22,065 nucleotides of DNA from an uncultured Collinsella sp. (GCA_902493835.1 CABURG010000012.1:1-22065), one strand, 5' to 3'. Numbered from the stretch's first letter, positions 8,382-16,466 are shown. Notes: a model not told the origin generated them from the letters alone. Program-made: numbers and translations.

Positions 8382-9449
8382 TTGGATAAGAACGAGCTGC
8401 AAAAGCGTATGGAACAGGCCATCCGCCTGACGGCACCTGGTCAGCCGATCCGCACCGCCCTCGACATGATCATTGCCGGTCACCTGGGTGCTCTTATCTG
8501 CGTCGGCGACACTGAAAACGTGCTCGCCGCCGGTAACGACGGCTTCCCGCTCAACATTTCGTTCACCTCGAACCGTCTGTTCGAGCTCTCCAAGATGGAT
8601 GGCGCCATCGTCATCGACGGCGACCTCACCCAGATCCTGCGCGCCAACTTCCACCTCAATCCCGATCCCTCGCTTGCCACGAGCGAGACGGGCATGCGTC
8701 ACCGCACCGCTGCTCGCATGTCGGTGCTCACCGATGCCATCGTGATCTCGGTCTCGGCCCGTCGTGCCGTCGTCAACGTGTACGTTCACGGCAAGAGCTA
8801 CGAGATCCAGCCCGTCACCACTATCATGAGCTCGGTCAACCAGCTCGTCGCCACGCTCCAGACCACCCGTCAGTCGCTCGATCGCTCCCTGCTGCGCCTG
8901 ACGGCCCTCGAGCTCGACGACTACGTTACGCTCGCCGACATTACCGGTATTTTCTCGAGCTTCGAGATCATGCAGCAGGCAAAGACCGAGCTTAAGGATT
9001 GCATCGTCAAGCTGGGCAACCAGGGCAAGCTCGTGCAGATGCAGCTCGAGCAGCTCGCCGGCTCCAGCATGGATACCGAGTACGACCTGATGATTCGCGA
9101 CTACGCGAGCGATTCCTCCGAGGCAAACGCCGAGAAGATTCGCGCCGAGCTTGCTCGCATGACGCCTAAGGACCTGTCCGACCCGCAACACGTGGCGGCA
9201 GTTCTGGGCTATGACGACCTGGACGAGGACTCCGTCATGACGCCGCTGGGCCTGCGCACGCTTTCGCGTGTGTCCGTCGTGCGCGACGGCGTGGCCGAGA
9301 AGATCGTCGACGAGTACGGCTCGCTGCAGGAGCTCATGGACGACATCAGCGAGGATCCGGAGCGCCTAGGCGACTTTGGCGTCAACAACCCTGCCATTCT
9401 TGCGGACTCGCTGTACCGCATGAAGGGCACCAAACAGGGGAACGCATAA
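8382..9449 (+). CDS. disA: DNA integrity scanning diadenylate cyclase DisA
   Basis: The 355-residue protein makes cyclic di-AMP from two ATP. The N-terminal DAC domain shows the DGA motif (D73-G74-A75, in KMDGAIVIDGD) and the RHR motif (R106-H107-R108, in GMRHRTAARMS). A helical linker follows, then a C-terminal helix-hairpin-helix DNA-binding region around LRTLSRVSVVRDGVAEKIVDEYGSLQEL. Length and layout match octameric DisA that scans DNA and pauses at branched structures. The start is TTG at 8382, supported by GGGAG at 8370-8374 with seven-base spacing; the nearby ATGs are out of frame. The stop overlaps the ispD start by one base (TAATG), so the two are coupled. radA, usually adjacent in Firmicutes, is absent here. 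Confidence 0.96.
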   Translation: MDKNELQKRMEQAIRLTAPGQPIRTALDMIIAGHLGALICVGDTENVLAAGNDGFPLNISFTSNRLFELSKMDGAIVIDGDLTQILRANFHLNPDPSLATSETGMRHRTAARMSVLTDAIVISVSARRAVVNVYVHGKSYEIQPVTTIMSSVNQLVATLQTTRQSLDRSLLRLTALELDDYVTLADITGIFSSFEIMQQAKTELKDCIVKLGNQGKLVQMQLEQLAGSSMDTEYDLMIRDYASDSSEANAEKIRAELARMTPKDLSDPQHVAAVLGYDDLDEDSVMTPLGLRTLSRVSVVRDGVAEKIVDEYGSLQELMDDISEDPERLGDFGVNNPAILADSLYRMKGTKQGNA

Positions 9450-10177
9450 TGGCGCCCGTATGCGCCGTGGTCGTTGCCGGTGGCAGCGGCCAGCGCTTTG
9501 GAAATCCCGGCGGCAAGCAGCTCGTTAACGTGGCGGGCCGTCCGCTCATGAGCTGGTCCATCCGCGCGTTTGATCGTAGCGACAAGGTCGGCCACATCGT
9601 GGTGGTGTGCCCTGCCGAGCGCCGTGCCGAGATGCGCCGCCTGGCCATCGACCCGTTTGACTATGACACGCCCATCAGCTTTGCCGATGCCGGCGCGACC
9701 CGCCAGGATTCCACCCGTGCCGGCGTGCATGCGGTTCCGGCGGGTTTCGAATATGTCGCCATCCACGATGGTGCTCGTCCGCTTATTACGACCGAGGCCA
9801 TCGACCACGCTATCGACGTGCTCGTGAGCGACCGTGCCCTCGATGGTGTCGTGTGCGGCCAGCCTGCCATCGACACACTCAAGATTGTCGATGGCGACAA
9901 CATCGTCGAGACGCCGCCGCGTGAGCTCTATTGGGCCGCGCAGACGCCGCAGATCTTTAGCGTCGACGCGATGAAGCGTGCCCATGCCGCGGCGATTGCC
10001 GAGGGCTTTATCGGTACCGACGATTCATCGCTGGTCGAGCGCATGGGCGGGCGCGTCCGCTGTGTCCAGAGCCCGCGCGATAACCTTAAGGTGACGGTGC
10101 CCGAGGACTTGCGTCCCGTAACCGCGATTCTACTCGGTCGCATGGCCGAGGGAGAGGACCTTCCCCATGTTCAGTAA
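9449..10177 (+). CDS. ispD: 2-C-methyl-D-erythritol 4-phosphate cytidylyltransferase IspD
   Basis: The 242-residue enzyme activates MEP with CTP to give CDP-ME, the third step of the non-mevalonate isoprenoid pathway. The nucleotide-binding AGGSGQRFG lies at residues 10-18, with K23 just after. The family signatures AIHDGARPL, ATRQDS, IDTLK and QTPQIF are all present, as is the C-terminal DNLKVTVPED. The ATG overlaps the disA stop, and the 3' end overlaps ispF by 11 bases. disA-ispD-ispF-cysS is therefore one transcription unit. Nothing looks truncated. Confidence 0.96.
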   Translation: MAPVCAVVVAGGSGQRFGNPGGKQLVNVAGRPLMSWSIRAFDRSDKVGHIVVVCPAERRAEMRRLAIDPFDYDTPISFADAGATRQDSTRAGVHAVPAGFEYVAIHDGARPLITTEAIDHAIDVLVSDRALDGVVCGQPAIDTLKIVDGDNIVETPPRELYWAAQTPQIFSVDAMKRAHAAAIAEGFIGTDDSSLVERMGGRVRCVQSPRDNLKVTVPEDLRPVTAILLGRMAEGEDLPHVQ

Positions 10178-10661
10178 CCTGCGCATTGGCCACGGCTACG
10201 ACGTCCACCGTTTGGTGGAGGGGCGTCGATGTATCATCGGCGGGGTCGACATTCCCTACGAGCGCGGCCTGCTGGGCCACTCGGATGCCGATGTGCTCGC
10301 GCACGCCTTGGCCGATGCCATTCTGGGCGCCTGCCGCGGGGGAGATATCGGCAAGCTATTCCCCGACACCGATCCTGCCTACGAGGGTGCTGATTCGATG
10401 GTGCTGCTCGCCCGCGTGATGGACTATGCGCGCGAGCTGGGCTTTGAGTTTGTCGATGCCGACTGCACCATTGCCTGTCAGCAACCCAAGATCACCCCGC
10501 ACCGCGATGCCATGCGCGCCAACCTTGCCCATGCCCTGGGCGTTGACGTCGAAAACGTGGGCGTCGCCGCCACCACGACCGAAAAGCTCGGTTGGGAAGG
10601 TCAAGGCGAGGGAATCGGCGCCTGGGCCGTCTGCCTGCTACAGAAAACCGTTAAGGAGTAA
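10167..10661 (+). CDS. ispF: 2-C-methyl-D-erythritol 2,4-cyclodiphosphate synthase IspF
   Basis: The 164-residue product is the expected size for this trimeric zinc enzyme, which cyclises CDP-ME 2-phosphate in the isoprenoid pathway. Zinc ligands D12 and H14 (GHGYDVHR) and H46 (GHSDADVLAHAL) are present. So are the GDIGKLFPDTDP loop and the C-terminal ATTTEKLGWEGQGEGIG signature. The ATG at 10167 lies inside the end of ispD, with GGGAGAGG at 10150-10157 as ribosome site. It sits directly downstream of its pathway partner; the cysS start is only three bases after its stop. Confidence 0.97.
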   Translation: MFSNLRIGHGYDVHRLVEGRRCIIGGVDIPYERGLLGHSDADVLAHALADAILGACRGGDIGKLFPDTDPAYEGADSMVLLARVMDYARELGFEFVDADCTIACQQPKITPHRDAMRANLAHALGVDVENVGVAATTTEKLGWEGQGEGIGAWAVCLLQKTVKE

Positions 10662-10664
10662 CGA

Positions 10665-12131
10665 ATGCGTATCTACAACAGCGCTACCCATAAAAAGGAA
10701 GAGTTCCAGCCCATCGAGTCCGGCAAGGTCCGCATGTACGTGTGCGGCCCCACGGTCTACGACAACATCCATATCGGCAATGCCCGCACGTTCATCAGCT
10801 TTGACGTGATTCGTCGCTGGCTCATCGCGAGCGGTTACGAGGTCACGTTCGCCCAGAACCTCACCGATGTCGATGACAAGATCATCAAGCGCGCCAACGA
10901 GCAGGGCCGTACGGCTGCCGAGGTCGCGACGGAGTTCTCCGACAAGTTCATCGGCGTCATGCGCGCCGCCAACGTGCTCGATCCCGATGTGCGCCCCCGT
11001 GCCACCAAGGAGATCGGCCCCATGATCGCCATGATCAAGACGCTTATCGAGCAGGGCCACGCTTACGCAGCCGATAACGGCGATGTGTACTTTGCCGTGC
11101 GCAGCGATCCCAACTATGGTCAGGTCTCGGGCCGCAACATCGACGACCTTATGGTGGGCGCGCGCATCGAGGAGAACGAGGACAAGAACGACCCGCTCGA
11201 CTTTGCTCTGTGGAAGGCCGCCAAGCCCGGCGAGCCCAGCTGGCCGAGCCCTTGGGGCGAGGGCCGTCCTGGTTGGCACACCGAGTGCGCCGCCATGGTG
11301 CATCGCTACCTGGGTACCCCGATCGATATCCACGGCGGTGGCTCCGATCTTGCTTTCCCGCATCACGAGAACGAGTGCGCCCAGGCCACCTGCGCCTGGC
11401 ACCAGGGTTTCTCCAACACCTGGATGCACACGGGCATGCTGTTGGTTGACGGCGAGAAGATGTCCAAGTCGCTCGGAAACTTCTTTACGCTGGCCGAGGT
11501 GCTCGAGCAGCACTCTGCCGCGGCCCTGCGTCTGCTGATGCTGCAGACGAGCTATCGCTCGCCGCTCGACTTTTCTTGGGAGCGCCTGGAGGGTGCCGAG
11601 AACTCGCTCACGCGTATCGCCGGTACGGTCGAGAACCTGCGCTGGGCCGCGAACCATGCGACGGCCGATGCCGATGCGGCTGCCGCCGAGGCGTTTGCCG
11701 CCAAGGCCGCTGAGACTCGTGCCGCCTTTAAGGAGTGCATGGACGACGACTTTAACACCGCTGGTGCCATGGGTGTCGTCTTTGGCTTTGTGACCGAGTG
11801 CAACCAGTACCTGGAGCAGGCGGGCGACGCTGCCGACAAGGCCGCCGCGCTTGCCGCCGCCGACACGCTGGCCGAGCTGCTCGATACGCTTGGCGTTGAG
11901 CTCCCCGAGCCCAAGGTCGAGCTGCCGCTGGGTCTGCTAGGCGTTGCCGCCGGCCTGGTCGCCTACACGGGCGACGACGTGGACGAGGCCGCTGCCAAGA
12001 TTCTCGAGGCCCGCGCCGAGGCCCGCGCCGCCAAGAACTGGGATCTGGCCGACGCCATCCGCGACCAGCTCAAGGACCTGGGCCTGACGATCGAGGATAC
12101 GGCCGCGGGCACTCGTATCAAATCTCTCTAA
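10665..12131 (+). CDS. cysS: Cysteine--tRNA ligase
   Basis: This 488-residue class I aminoacyl-tRNA synthetase charges tRNA-Cys. The HIGH-type motif is HIGN at residues 36-39 and KMSKS is at 265-269. The four zinc ligands that select cysteine are C27, C208 (WHTEC), H233 and E237 (HHENE). The C-terminal part is the Ala-rich helical anticodon-binding region, ending in the conserved NWDLADAIRDQLKDLG. The ATG has AAGGAG at 10653-10658, overlapping the end of ispF. In B. subtilis gltX and cysE lie between ispF and cysS, and mrnC follows cysS; all three are absent here. A long hairpin element begins seven bases after the stop. Confidence 0.97.
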   Translation: MRIYNSATHKKEEFQPIESGKVRMYVCGPTVYDNIHIGNARTFISFDVIRRWLIASGYEVTFAQNLTDVDDKIIKRANEQGRTAAEVATEFSDKFIGVMRAANVLDPDVRPRATKEIGPMIAMIKTLIEQGHAYAADNGDVYFAVRSDPNYGQVSGRNIDDLMVGARIEENEDKNDPLDFALWKAAKPGEPSWPSPWGEGRPGWHTECAAMVHRYLGTPIDIHGGGSDLAFPHHENECAQATCAWHQGFSNTWMHTGMLLVDGEKMSKSLGNFFTLAEVLEQHSAAALRLLMLQTSYRSPLDFSWERLEGAENSLTRIAGTVENLRWAANHATADADAAAAEAFAAKAAETRAAFKECMDDDFNTAGAMGVVFGFVTECNQYLEQAGDAADKAAALAAADTLAELLDTLGVELPEPKVELPLGLLGVAAGLVAYTGDDVDEAAAKILEARAEARAAKNWDLADAIRDQLKDLGLTIEDTAAGTRIKSL

Positions 12132-12137
12132 TCCCCG

Positions 12138-12239
12138 CGGGTTTCCCAAGCACCCGACCTTGCCGTTCAAACCGTCGCTCGCGTACCCAAGTACGCGTCG
12201 CTCCTCTTTCACGGCAATCTCGGGCACTTGGAAAACCCG
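12138..12239. repeat. Long imperfect hairpin repeat, copy A
   Basis: Two 49-base arms (12138-12186 and 12191-12239) face each other around CCAA. The outer 28 bases match well, the middle is mismatched, and the tip is a perfect seven-base stem CGCGTAC/GTACGCG. The same asymmetric pattern occurs in inverted orientation at 21697-21794 (GTCGCTCGCGTAC on one arm, GAGGAGCGACGCGTAC on the other). It is non-coding, placed between cysS and rlmB. I do not recognise a named family; it resembles REP/MITE-like intergenic elements. Confidence 0.85.
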
Positions 12240-12242
12240 TAC

Positions 12243-12292
12243 CGACCGCTTGAGCTATTCGTCTTAAGCGGTCGCTTCCTTTGTTCTGTTTG
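12243..12292 (+). terminator. Terminator between cysS and rlmB
   Basis: CGACCGCTTGAG (12243-12254) pairs with CTTAAGCGGTCG (12263-12274), 12 bp with one G-T pair, around an eight-base loop. The T-rich tail CTTCCTTTGTTCTG follows. It probably ends the disA-ispDF-cysS transcript. Confidence 0.7.
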
Positions 12293-12317
12293 AAAATTTT
12301 TTAAAGGAGGCCGTTTT

Positions 12318-13232
12318 ATGGCCGACAATCGCAAGCGTGCACCGCGTGGAGGCAAGCAGGCTGCTTCTGGCTCGCGTCCGATTCGCCGCAACGACCGCGC
12401 TGTCGCTCCCAAGGGCCAGCACGATCGCACCCAGGCCGCACGTCCGCAGCGCGATCGCAACCGCGATGCTGTCCAGGTCCCCAAGGGCGAGTTTATCGAA
12501 GGTCGCCGTGCTGCCGCCGAGGCGCTGCGTACCGGCTTTCCCGTCAAGTGCGCGCTCATCGCCGAGGGCGGGGAGCGCGATGCCGCTCTGTCTCGTCTGG
12601 TCGATGATCTCAACGCCGCGGGTGTCCGCATTAAGTATGTGCCGCGCGCGCAGCTCGATGCACTGTCGAGCCATGGCGCTCACCAGGGCATTGCGCTCGA
12701 GGTTGGTAACTTCCCTTACGCTGATGTTGCCGATATCCTCGACCGCGCGGGCGACGGTCCGGCGCTTGTCGTCGTGCTCGACCATGTGACCGACGACGGC
12801 AACTTTGGCGCCATCGTGCGCTCCGCCGAGGTCGTGGGCGCGGCGGGCGTCATCATTGCCAACAAGCGCGCCGCCGGTGTGACCGTCGGCAGCTACAAGA
12901 CTTCTGCCGGCGCCGTCATGCACCTGCCCATCGCGCAGGTTCCCAATATCGCCCGTGCGCTCGATGACCTCAAGGCCGCCGGCTTTTGGGCGGGCGGCGC
13001 CTCCGAGCACGCCGAAGGCAGTTGCTGGGACGCCCCCTTCGAGGGCCGCGTTGCGCTCGTCATGGGTTCCGAGGGCGACGGCATCTCGCGTCTTGTGCTC
13101 GAGAAATGCGACTTTTTGACTAAGCTTCCCCAGCGCGGCATGACCGAGAGCCTCAATGTTGCCCAGGCGACCACGGCGCTATGCTTTGAGTGGCTGCGTC
13201 GCAACGCCGGCGAGCTCATGGGGGAGGAGTAG
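12318..13232 (+). CDS. rlmB: 23S rRNA 2'-O-methyltransferase RlmB-like (TrmH/SpoU family)
   Basis: The 304-residue protein belongs to the SPOUT methyltransferases that fold into a trefoil knot and use S-adenosylmethionine. After a basic, Arg/Lys/Gln-rich disordered N-terminus of about 50 residues comes a substrate-binding domain starting at EFIEGRRAAAEAL. The catalytic domain has motif 1 DHVTDDGNFGAIVRSAE, motif 2 VMGSEGDGIS (MGSEG at 249-253) and motif 3 TESLNVAQATTALCFEWLRR. By family it methylates the ribose of a 23S rRNA guanosine (G2251 in E. coli). The exact target is not proven, since YacO-type paralogues look alike. The ATG has a strong AAAGGAGG at 12303-12310. The next gene starts three bases after its stop. 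Confidence 0.92.
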   Translation: MADNRKRAPRGGKQAASGSRPIRRNDRAVAPKGQHDRTQAARPQRDRNRDAVQVPKGEFIEGRRAAAEALRTGFPVKCALIAEGGERDAALSRLVDDLNAAGVRIKYVPRAQLDALSSHGAHQGIALEVGNFPYADVADILDRAGDGPALVVVLDHVTDDGNFGAIVRSAEVVGAAGVIIANKRAAGVTVGSYKTSAGAVMHLPIAQVPNIARALDDLKAAGFWAGGASEHAEGSCWDAPFEGRVALVMGSEGDGISRLVLEKCDFLTKLPQRGMTESLNVAQATTALCFEWLRRNAGELMGEE

Positions 13233-13235
13233 CGC

Positions 13236-13913
13236 ATGTCCAAGAAGAACCGCGCCAAGTCCAAGGCCAAGCGCTTTGGCGAGGGCTCGGCCAAGCCGAT
13301 TGTTTCGGCCGCGACCTACGGCGTGGGCGGCAATGCGTTTGCGCAGGCTATTGCCGACCCGGTCTCGACAGTGCATTCCAATAAGCCCGAGCTGCTGGTG
13401 GTCGACGGCTACAACGTGATCCACTGCACGCCGCGCTACGAAAAGCTCGTGTACGACCATTCCGACGATCCGTATTCCAGCGACGTTCACGATATGGCGC
13501 GCACCGCCCTCATCAACGACGTTGCCGCGTTTGCCCAAGGCCGCTATGAGGCTGTGATCGTGTTTGACGGCGCGGGAAACATCTCCAGCGAGCGCCCCAA
13601 CCTGCCTGCTCGCGGCGTGCGCATCGAGTTTTCGCCGACGGGCGTATCGGCCGATACCGTGGTACAGAAGCTCTGCATCGAGGCACGCGAGGAAGGCCGC
13701 GCGTGCTCCGTGGTGTCGAGTGACGGCACGATCCAGGCCGTCGTCATGGGCAAGGGCGTTACGCGCATCTCGAGCCGCATGCTGGTGGACGAGATCAAAC
13801 AGATTGATAACGACGTTCTCGAGGCAGAGGAAGCCCCGCAGATCAAGATGACCCTGGGCAGTCGCCTAAGTCCCGATGCGCTGGCCAAGCTCAAGGCGTT
13901 GCGCGGGAGGTAG
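13236..13913 (+). CDS. YacP-like NYN-domain ribonuclease (Rae1 family)
   Basis: The 225-residue product has a basic N-terminal tail of about 50 residues and then a PIN-like NYN domain. It starts LLVVDGYNVIH (D57), followed by AVIVFDGAGN (D111), a GVSADTVVQKL helix with another acidic residue, and VVSSDGTIQAVVMGKGVTRISS. These acidic positions form the metal site of the family. In B. subtilis the YacP homologue Rae1 cleaves mRNA in the ribosomal A site, and its gene also follows rlmB, which supports the assignment. The start at 13236 lies three bases after the rlmB stop. The N-terminal extension is longer than in Rae1 and could aid RNA or ribosome binding (inference). Confidence 0.88.
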   Translation: MSKKNRAKSKAKRFGEGSAKPIVSAATYGVGGNAFAQAIADPVSTVHSNKPELLVVDGYNVIHCTPRYEKLVYDHSDDPYSSDVHDMARTALINDVAAFAQGRYEAVIVFDGAGNISSERPNLPARGVRIEFSPTGVSADTVVQKLCIEAREEGRACSVVSSDGTIQAVVMGKGVTRISSRMLVDEIKQIDNDVLEAEEAPQIKMTLGSRLSPDALAKLKALRGR

Positions 13914-13952
13914 GTAGACCTTCAATGGGGGCTGCTTTCTCGATTGACCAAC

Positions 13953-13981
13953 CAACTGGTTTGTAATCAGTGGGTTGCAGG
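13953..13981 (+). repeat. Partial copy of tRNA-Thr(UGU), att-like
   Basis: Twenty-eight of 29 bases match 14161-14189 of the intact tRNA-Thr gene downstream, covering the anticodon arm, variable loop and the first strand of the T arm. The 5' half and the T loop are missing, so it is not a functional tRNA. It is either the scar of an integration event or a decayed tandem tRNA copy. Confidence 0.8.
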
Positions 13982-13987
13982 CCGGCC

Positions 13988-14045
13988 TCGTCAGAACGAA
14001 TAGTTTTTGGTTCTGACGAACAGATAAAACTATTCGTTCTGACGA
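13988..14045. repeat. 20-bp perfect inverted repeat with nested third copy
   Basis: TCGTCAGAACGAATAGTTTT (13988-14007) is perfectly complementary to 14026-14045, with 18 bases between. The loop itself holds GTTCTGACGAAC, so TTCTGACGAA occurs at 14011-14020 and 14037-14046, and in reverse in the left arm. It could be a terminator for rlmB-yacP (GGGTTTTG follows) or a multi-site protein-binding region. Confidence 0.85.
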
Positions 14046-14137
14046 AGGGTTTTGAGATGTGGTCGGTCAAAGGGTCTGTTGCGCCTCGTCCGCAATTCCT
14101 TTATTCTTAACTGGCTTCGCGCGAAAGCGCCAAGTGT

Positions 14138-14212
14138 GCCAGTGTGGCGCAACGGTAGCGCAACTGATTTGTAATCAGTGGGTTGCAGGTTCGATTCCTG
14201 TCACTGGCTCCA
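14138..14212 (+). tRNA. tRNA-Thr (anticodon UGU)
   Basis: Acceptor GCCAGTG (14138-14144) pairs with CACTGGC (14202-14208). The anticodon stem ACTGA/TCAGT encloses the loop TTTGTAA with anticodon TGT. T loop TTCGATT is normal. CCA is encoded at 14210-14212. A GC-rich hairpin with a GAAA loop precedes it, and a terminator follows. Confidence 0.96.
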
Positions 14213-14226
14213 TGAGTTTTCGCAGG

Positions 14227-14260
14227 TCGGGGGCCGTATGGCTCCCGATTTTGCATTTTC
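14227..14260 (+). terminator. Terminator after tRNA-Thr(UGU)
   Basis: TCGGGGGCC (14227-14235) and GGCTCCCGA (14240-14248) form a nine-bp stem with a GTAT loop. The tail is TTTTGCATTTT. Confidence 0.85.
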
Positions 14261-14291
14261 ATGCAACAGCTCATGCAACAAACATGCAACA
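14260..14291 (+). repeat. Three direct repeats of CATGCAACA
   Basis: Perfect nine-base copies start at 14260, 14272 and 14283, spaced 12 and 11 bases apart, about one helical turn. They lie just downstream of the tRNA-Thr terminator, where arm-type integrase sites or repressor sites are often found. Confidence 0.8.
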
Positions 14292-14615
14292 ATTAAATCG
14301 GAATTGCATTTATGTGTATTTTGTGACCGATGTCCAATGTCCATAAATGCGTGCAACGAAGCAGGAAAAGCAAAGCTTACAGTTGCTCTGTCTCCATTAG
14401 AGTTTTGGGCTTTGTTTCTCCAACTGGGATAGGGTGGAAAGTGACCAAGGTGCCGAGAGCTCCGACGTTGCCTCTCGAAAGATTGCGCGCCGTGCGCGGC
14501 GCTCTTTCCTGTAGCCCATGGGTATTACTATAGTCTAGATTTAATTCGGCGCGAGAAGTCAAGGGCGACAAGGATTTCCCGTCGTTTGTGAGCAAGGTGA
14601 TTGAAAGGACTCATG

Positions 14616-16466
14616 ATGATTAATAGCGTAGAGGACCCAACGGTTGCCAATATTCTGTCGACCGATATGCTAAAAATCTATGACATTCCTCGTTACCAGC
14701 GCGAATACACTTGGAATCAGCGCGATTGGGCGAATCTCTATGACGATATCACCCAAAACGATGCCGGATACTTCCTGGGCTCGTTTATTGTCGTGAACGG
14801 GACTGTGAATTCCAAGATGGATACCATTCACTATGAAGTCATCGATGGCCAGCAACGCCTGACGACGCTCAGCCTTCTCCTTGCTGCCATCTACGCTCGC
14901 GTTATGGAGCATAAGGATTCTATCGACGATGACCTGATGCTGGACGATGTCCGCCCTCTGCGCAATCGCCTTATCCTGAAATCCGACAAGTCGAGGACGC
15001 GCGTTATTCCTCAGGTTCAGAATCATAACCTTGAGGATTACCGCTGGATCTTGAAGGAACATATCGGTTTAGACGTCGTTATGCAAAAGCCGAAGTTCCT
15101 CGGTCTGAGAAAGATGTCTAAGGCATTCAACTATTTTTACGATCGATTGGGCGAGGAAGTTGAAGACGGGAGCGGGATCGAATGTGTTCATGCCCTGCTT
15201 GATATCTGCAAGCTGGTGTGCTCCGCAGTCGTGGTCCAGATTACCGTCGATAGCCATGCGGACGCCTATACCCTGTTCGCGTCCCTTAACAACCGCGGTG
15301 TCCCCTTGAGCGCCGTTGACCTCATCAAAAACATGCTTCTCGGCAAGGTTGCCGGGGTGGATGACGGACGGCTCGACTATTACTTTGAACGCTGGCAGGA
15401 AGTGCTCCGCAATCTCGGCGATGACTACAAGACGCAGGAGCGCTTCTTCCGCCAGAACTACGATGCCTTCCGCCGGGAGGTAAATAAGCCATTTATCGGC
15501 GAATCAGGTTCCCAACTCCCCCTCGGTTCCGTTGCCACGCGTTCCAACCTTCTGAAAATCTACGAGAAGCGGATGGAAGCCGATGACGGCGCCCTTAAGG
15601 TGTTGGACGAGCTGACCGAGAATTCCGCACTCTACTCGAAGATCATTGGGCTCGATCAAGAGAGCCCGGATTCCGAGCTTTCGCATCAGCTTTTGGAGCT
15701 TTCGAGAGCGCAGGGCGTCGCATCTTACCTGATGCTGCTGTTCCTTTTCAAGAAGCAGGACCAGTTGGAGCTAAAAGATGAAACCCTCGCGCTTCTTGTT
15801 AAGCTCCTTGTCTGCTTCTTTGTCCGACGCAACCTTACCGATACGCCTCCCACGCGTGACCTGGAGAGGCTCTTCATCAGTATTTGCGAGAGCCTCGAAA
15901 GCGAGGGTCTCAAGGGCATTGCGGCCGCGGAATACATCAAGAAGCGCCTCGTCGACGTGTCTGCCAGTGACGCTTCCTTCAAAGAACGTCTTGAAGGGCC
16001 GATTTACGATGTCAATCCCGATATGACGCGCTACATCCTGACCGTTATTGCATCACCGAGCGTTACGAAGGAGATGAAGCCACTTTGGGATCGATATGAC
16101 TCCGGAAACTACGTTTGGACAATCGAGCACATCTTTCCCCAAGGTAAGAACATTCCCGACGAATGGGTGAAGATGGTTGCGGACGGCGACGTTTCCAGGG
16201 CGATTGAGGTGCAGGAGAAGCAGGTTCATACGCTTGGAAATCTGACTATCACCGGATATAACTCAAAGCTGAGCAACATGCCCTTTGTGACCAAGCGAGA
16301 CCGCAAGGATGCGAACGGGGCGAACGTCGGATACCGCAACGGGCTGAACCTGAACGACGAGTTGGTAAACACGGATACCTGGACCAGCGAGCAGATTCAG
16401 GAGCGCACAGACAAGCTCGTTGGACTCACTTTGAAAGCTTTTGACTTTGACGAGATTGAGTTCTAG
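14616..16466 (+). CDS. GmrSD-like DUF262/DUF1524 restriction endonuclease
   Basis: The 616-residue protein fuses the two halves of GmrSD-type (type IV) restriction enzymes. The N-terminal DUF262 has IPRYQREYTW (from residue 24) and the NTPase/ParB-like signature IDGQQRLTTL (DGQQR at 77-81). A long helical middle follows. The C-terminal DUF1524 HNH nuclease has WTIEHIFPQGKN (H505), TLGNLTI (N542) and YNSKLSNMPF (N549). Family members cut phage DNA carrying modified bases such as glucosylated hydroxymethylcytosine; specificity here is unknown. I chose ATG 14616, six bases after AAAGGA; ATG 14613 or TTG 14601 are alternatives. It stands alone between tRNA genes with no methylase, fitting a modification-dependent defence gene in an accessory insert. 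All key residues are present, so it looks intact. Confidence 0.9.
   Translation: MINSVEDPTVANILSTDMLKIYDIPRYQREYTWNQRDWANLYDDITQNDAGYFLGSFIVVNGTVNSKMDTIHYEVIDGQQRLTTLSLLLAAIYARVMEHKDSIDDDLMLDDVRPLRNRLILKSDKSRTRVIPQVQNHNLEDYRWILKEHIGLDVVMQKPKFLGLRKMSKAFNYFYDRLGEEVEDGSGIECVHALLDICKLVCSAVVVQITVDSHADAYTLFASLNNRGVPLSAVDLIKNMLLGKVAGVDDGRLDYYFERWQEVLRNLGDDYKTQERFFRQNYDAFRREVNKPFIGESGSQLPLGSVATRSNLLKIYEKRMEADDGALKVLDELTENSALYSKIIGLDQESPDSELSHQLLELSRAQGVASYLMLLFLFKKQDQLELKDETLALLVKLLVCFFVRRNLTDTPPTRDLERLFISICESLESEGLKGIAAAEYIKKRLVDVSASDASFKERLEGPIYDVNPDMTRYILTVIASPSVTKEMKPLWDRYDSGNYVWTIEHIFPQGKNIPDEWVKMVADGDVSRAIEVQEKQVHTLGNLTITGYNSKLSNMPFVTKRDRKDANGANVGYRNGLNLNDELVNTDTWTSEQIQERTDKLVGLTLKAFDFDEIEF

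Larger units (their letters stand above)
14213..14615. other. Non-coding region between tRNA-Thr and the GmrSD-like gene
   Basis: It holds the tRNA terminator, three direct repeats of CATGCAACA, a GC-rich hairpin (GCGCCG/CGGCGC at 14487-14502) followed by TCTTTCC, and a possible -10 box (TACTATAGT, 14526-14534) without a clear -35. No convincing gene is seen. The base composition is lower in GC than the flanking housekeeping genes. Confidence 0.6.

Noticed and set aside
14107..14292. Minus-strand 61-residue open frame over the tRNA-Thr gene
   Set aside because: It is the reverse translation of a tRNA gene and its terminator.
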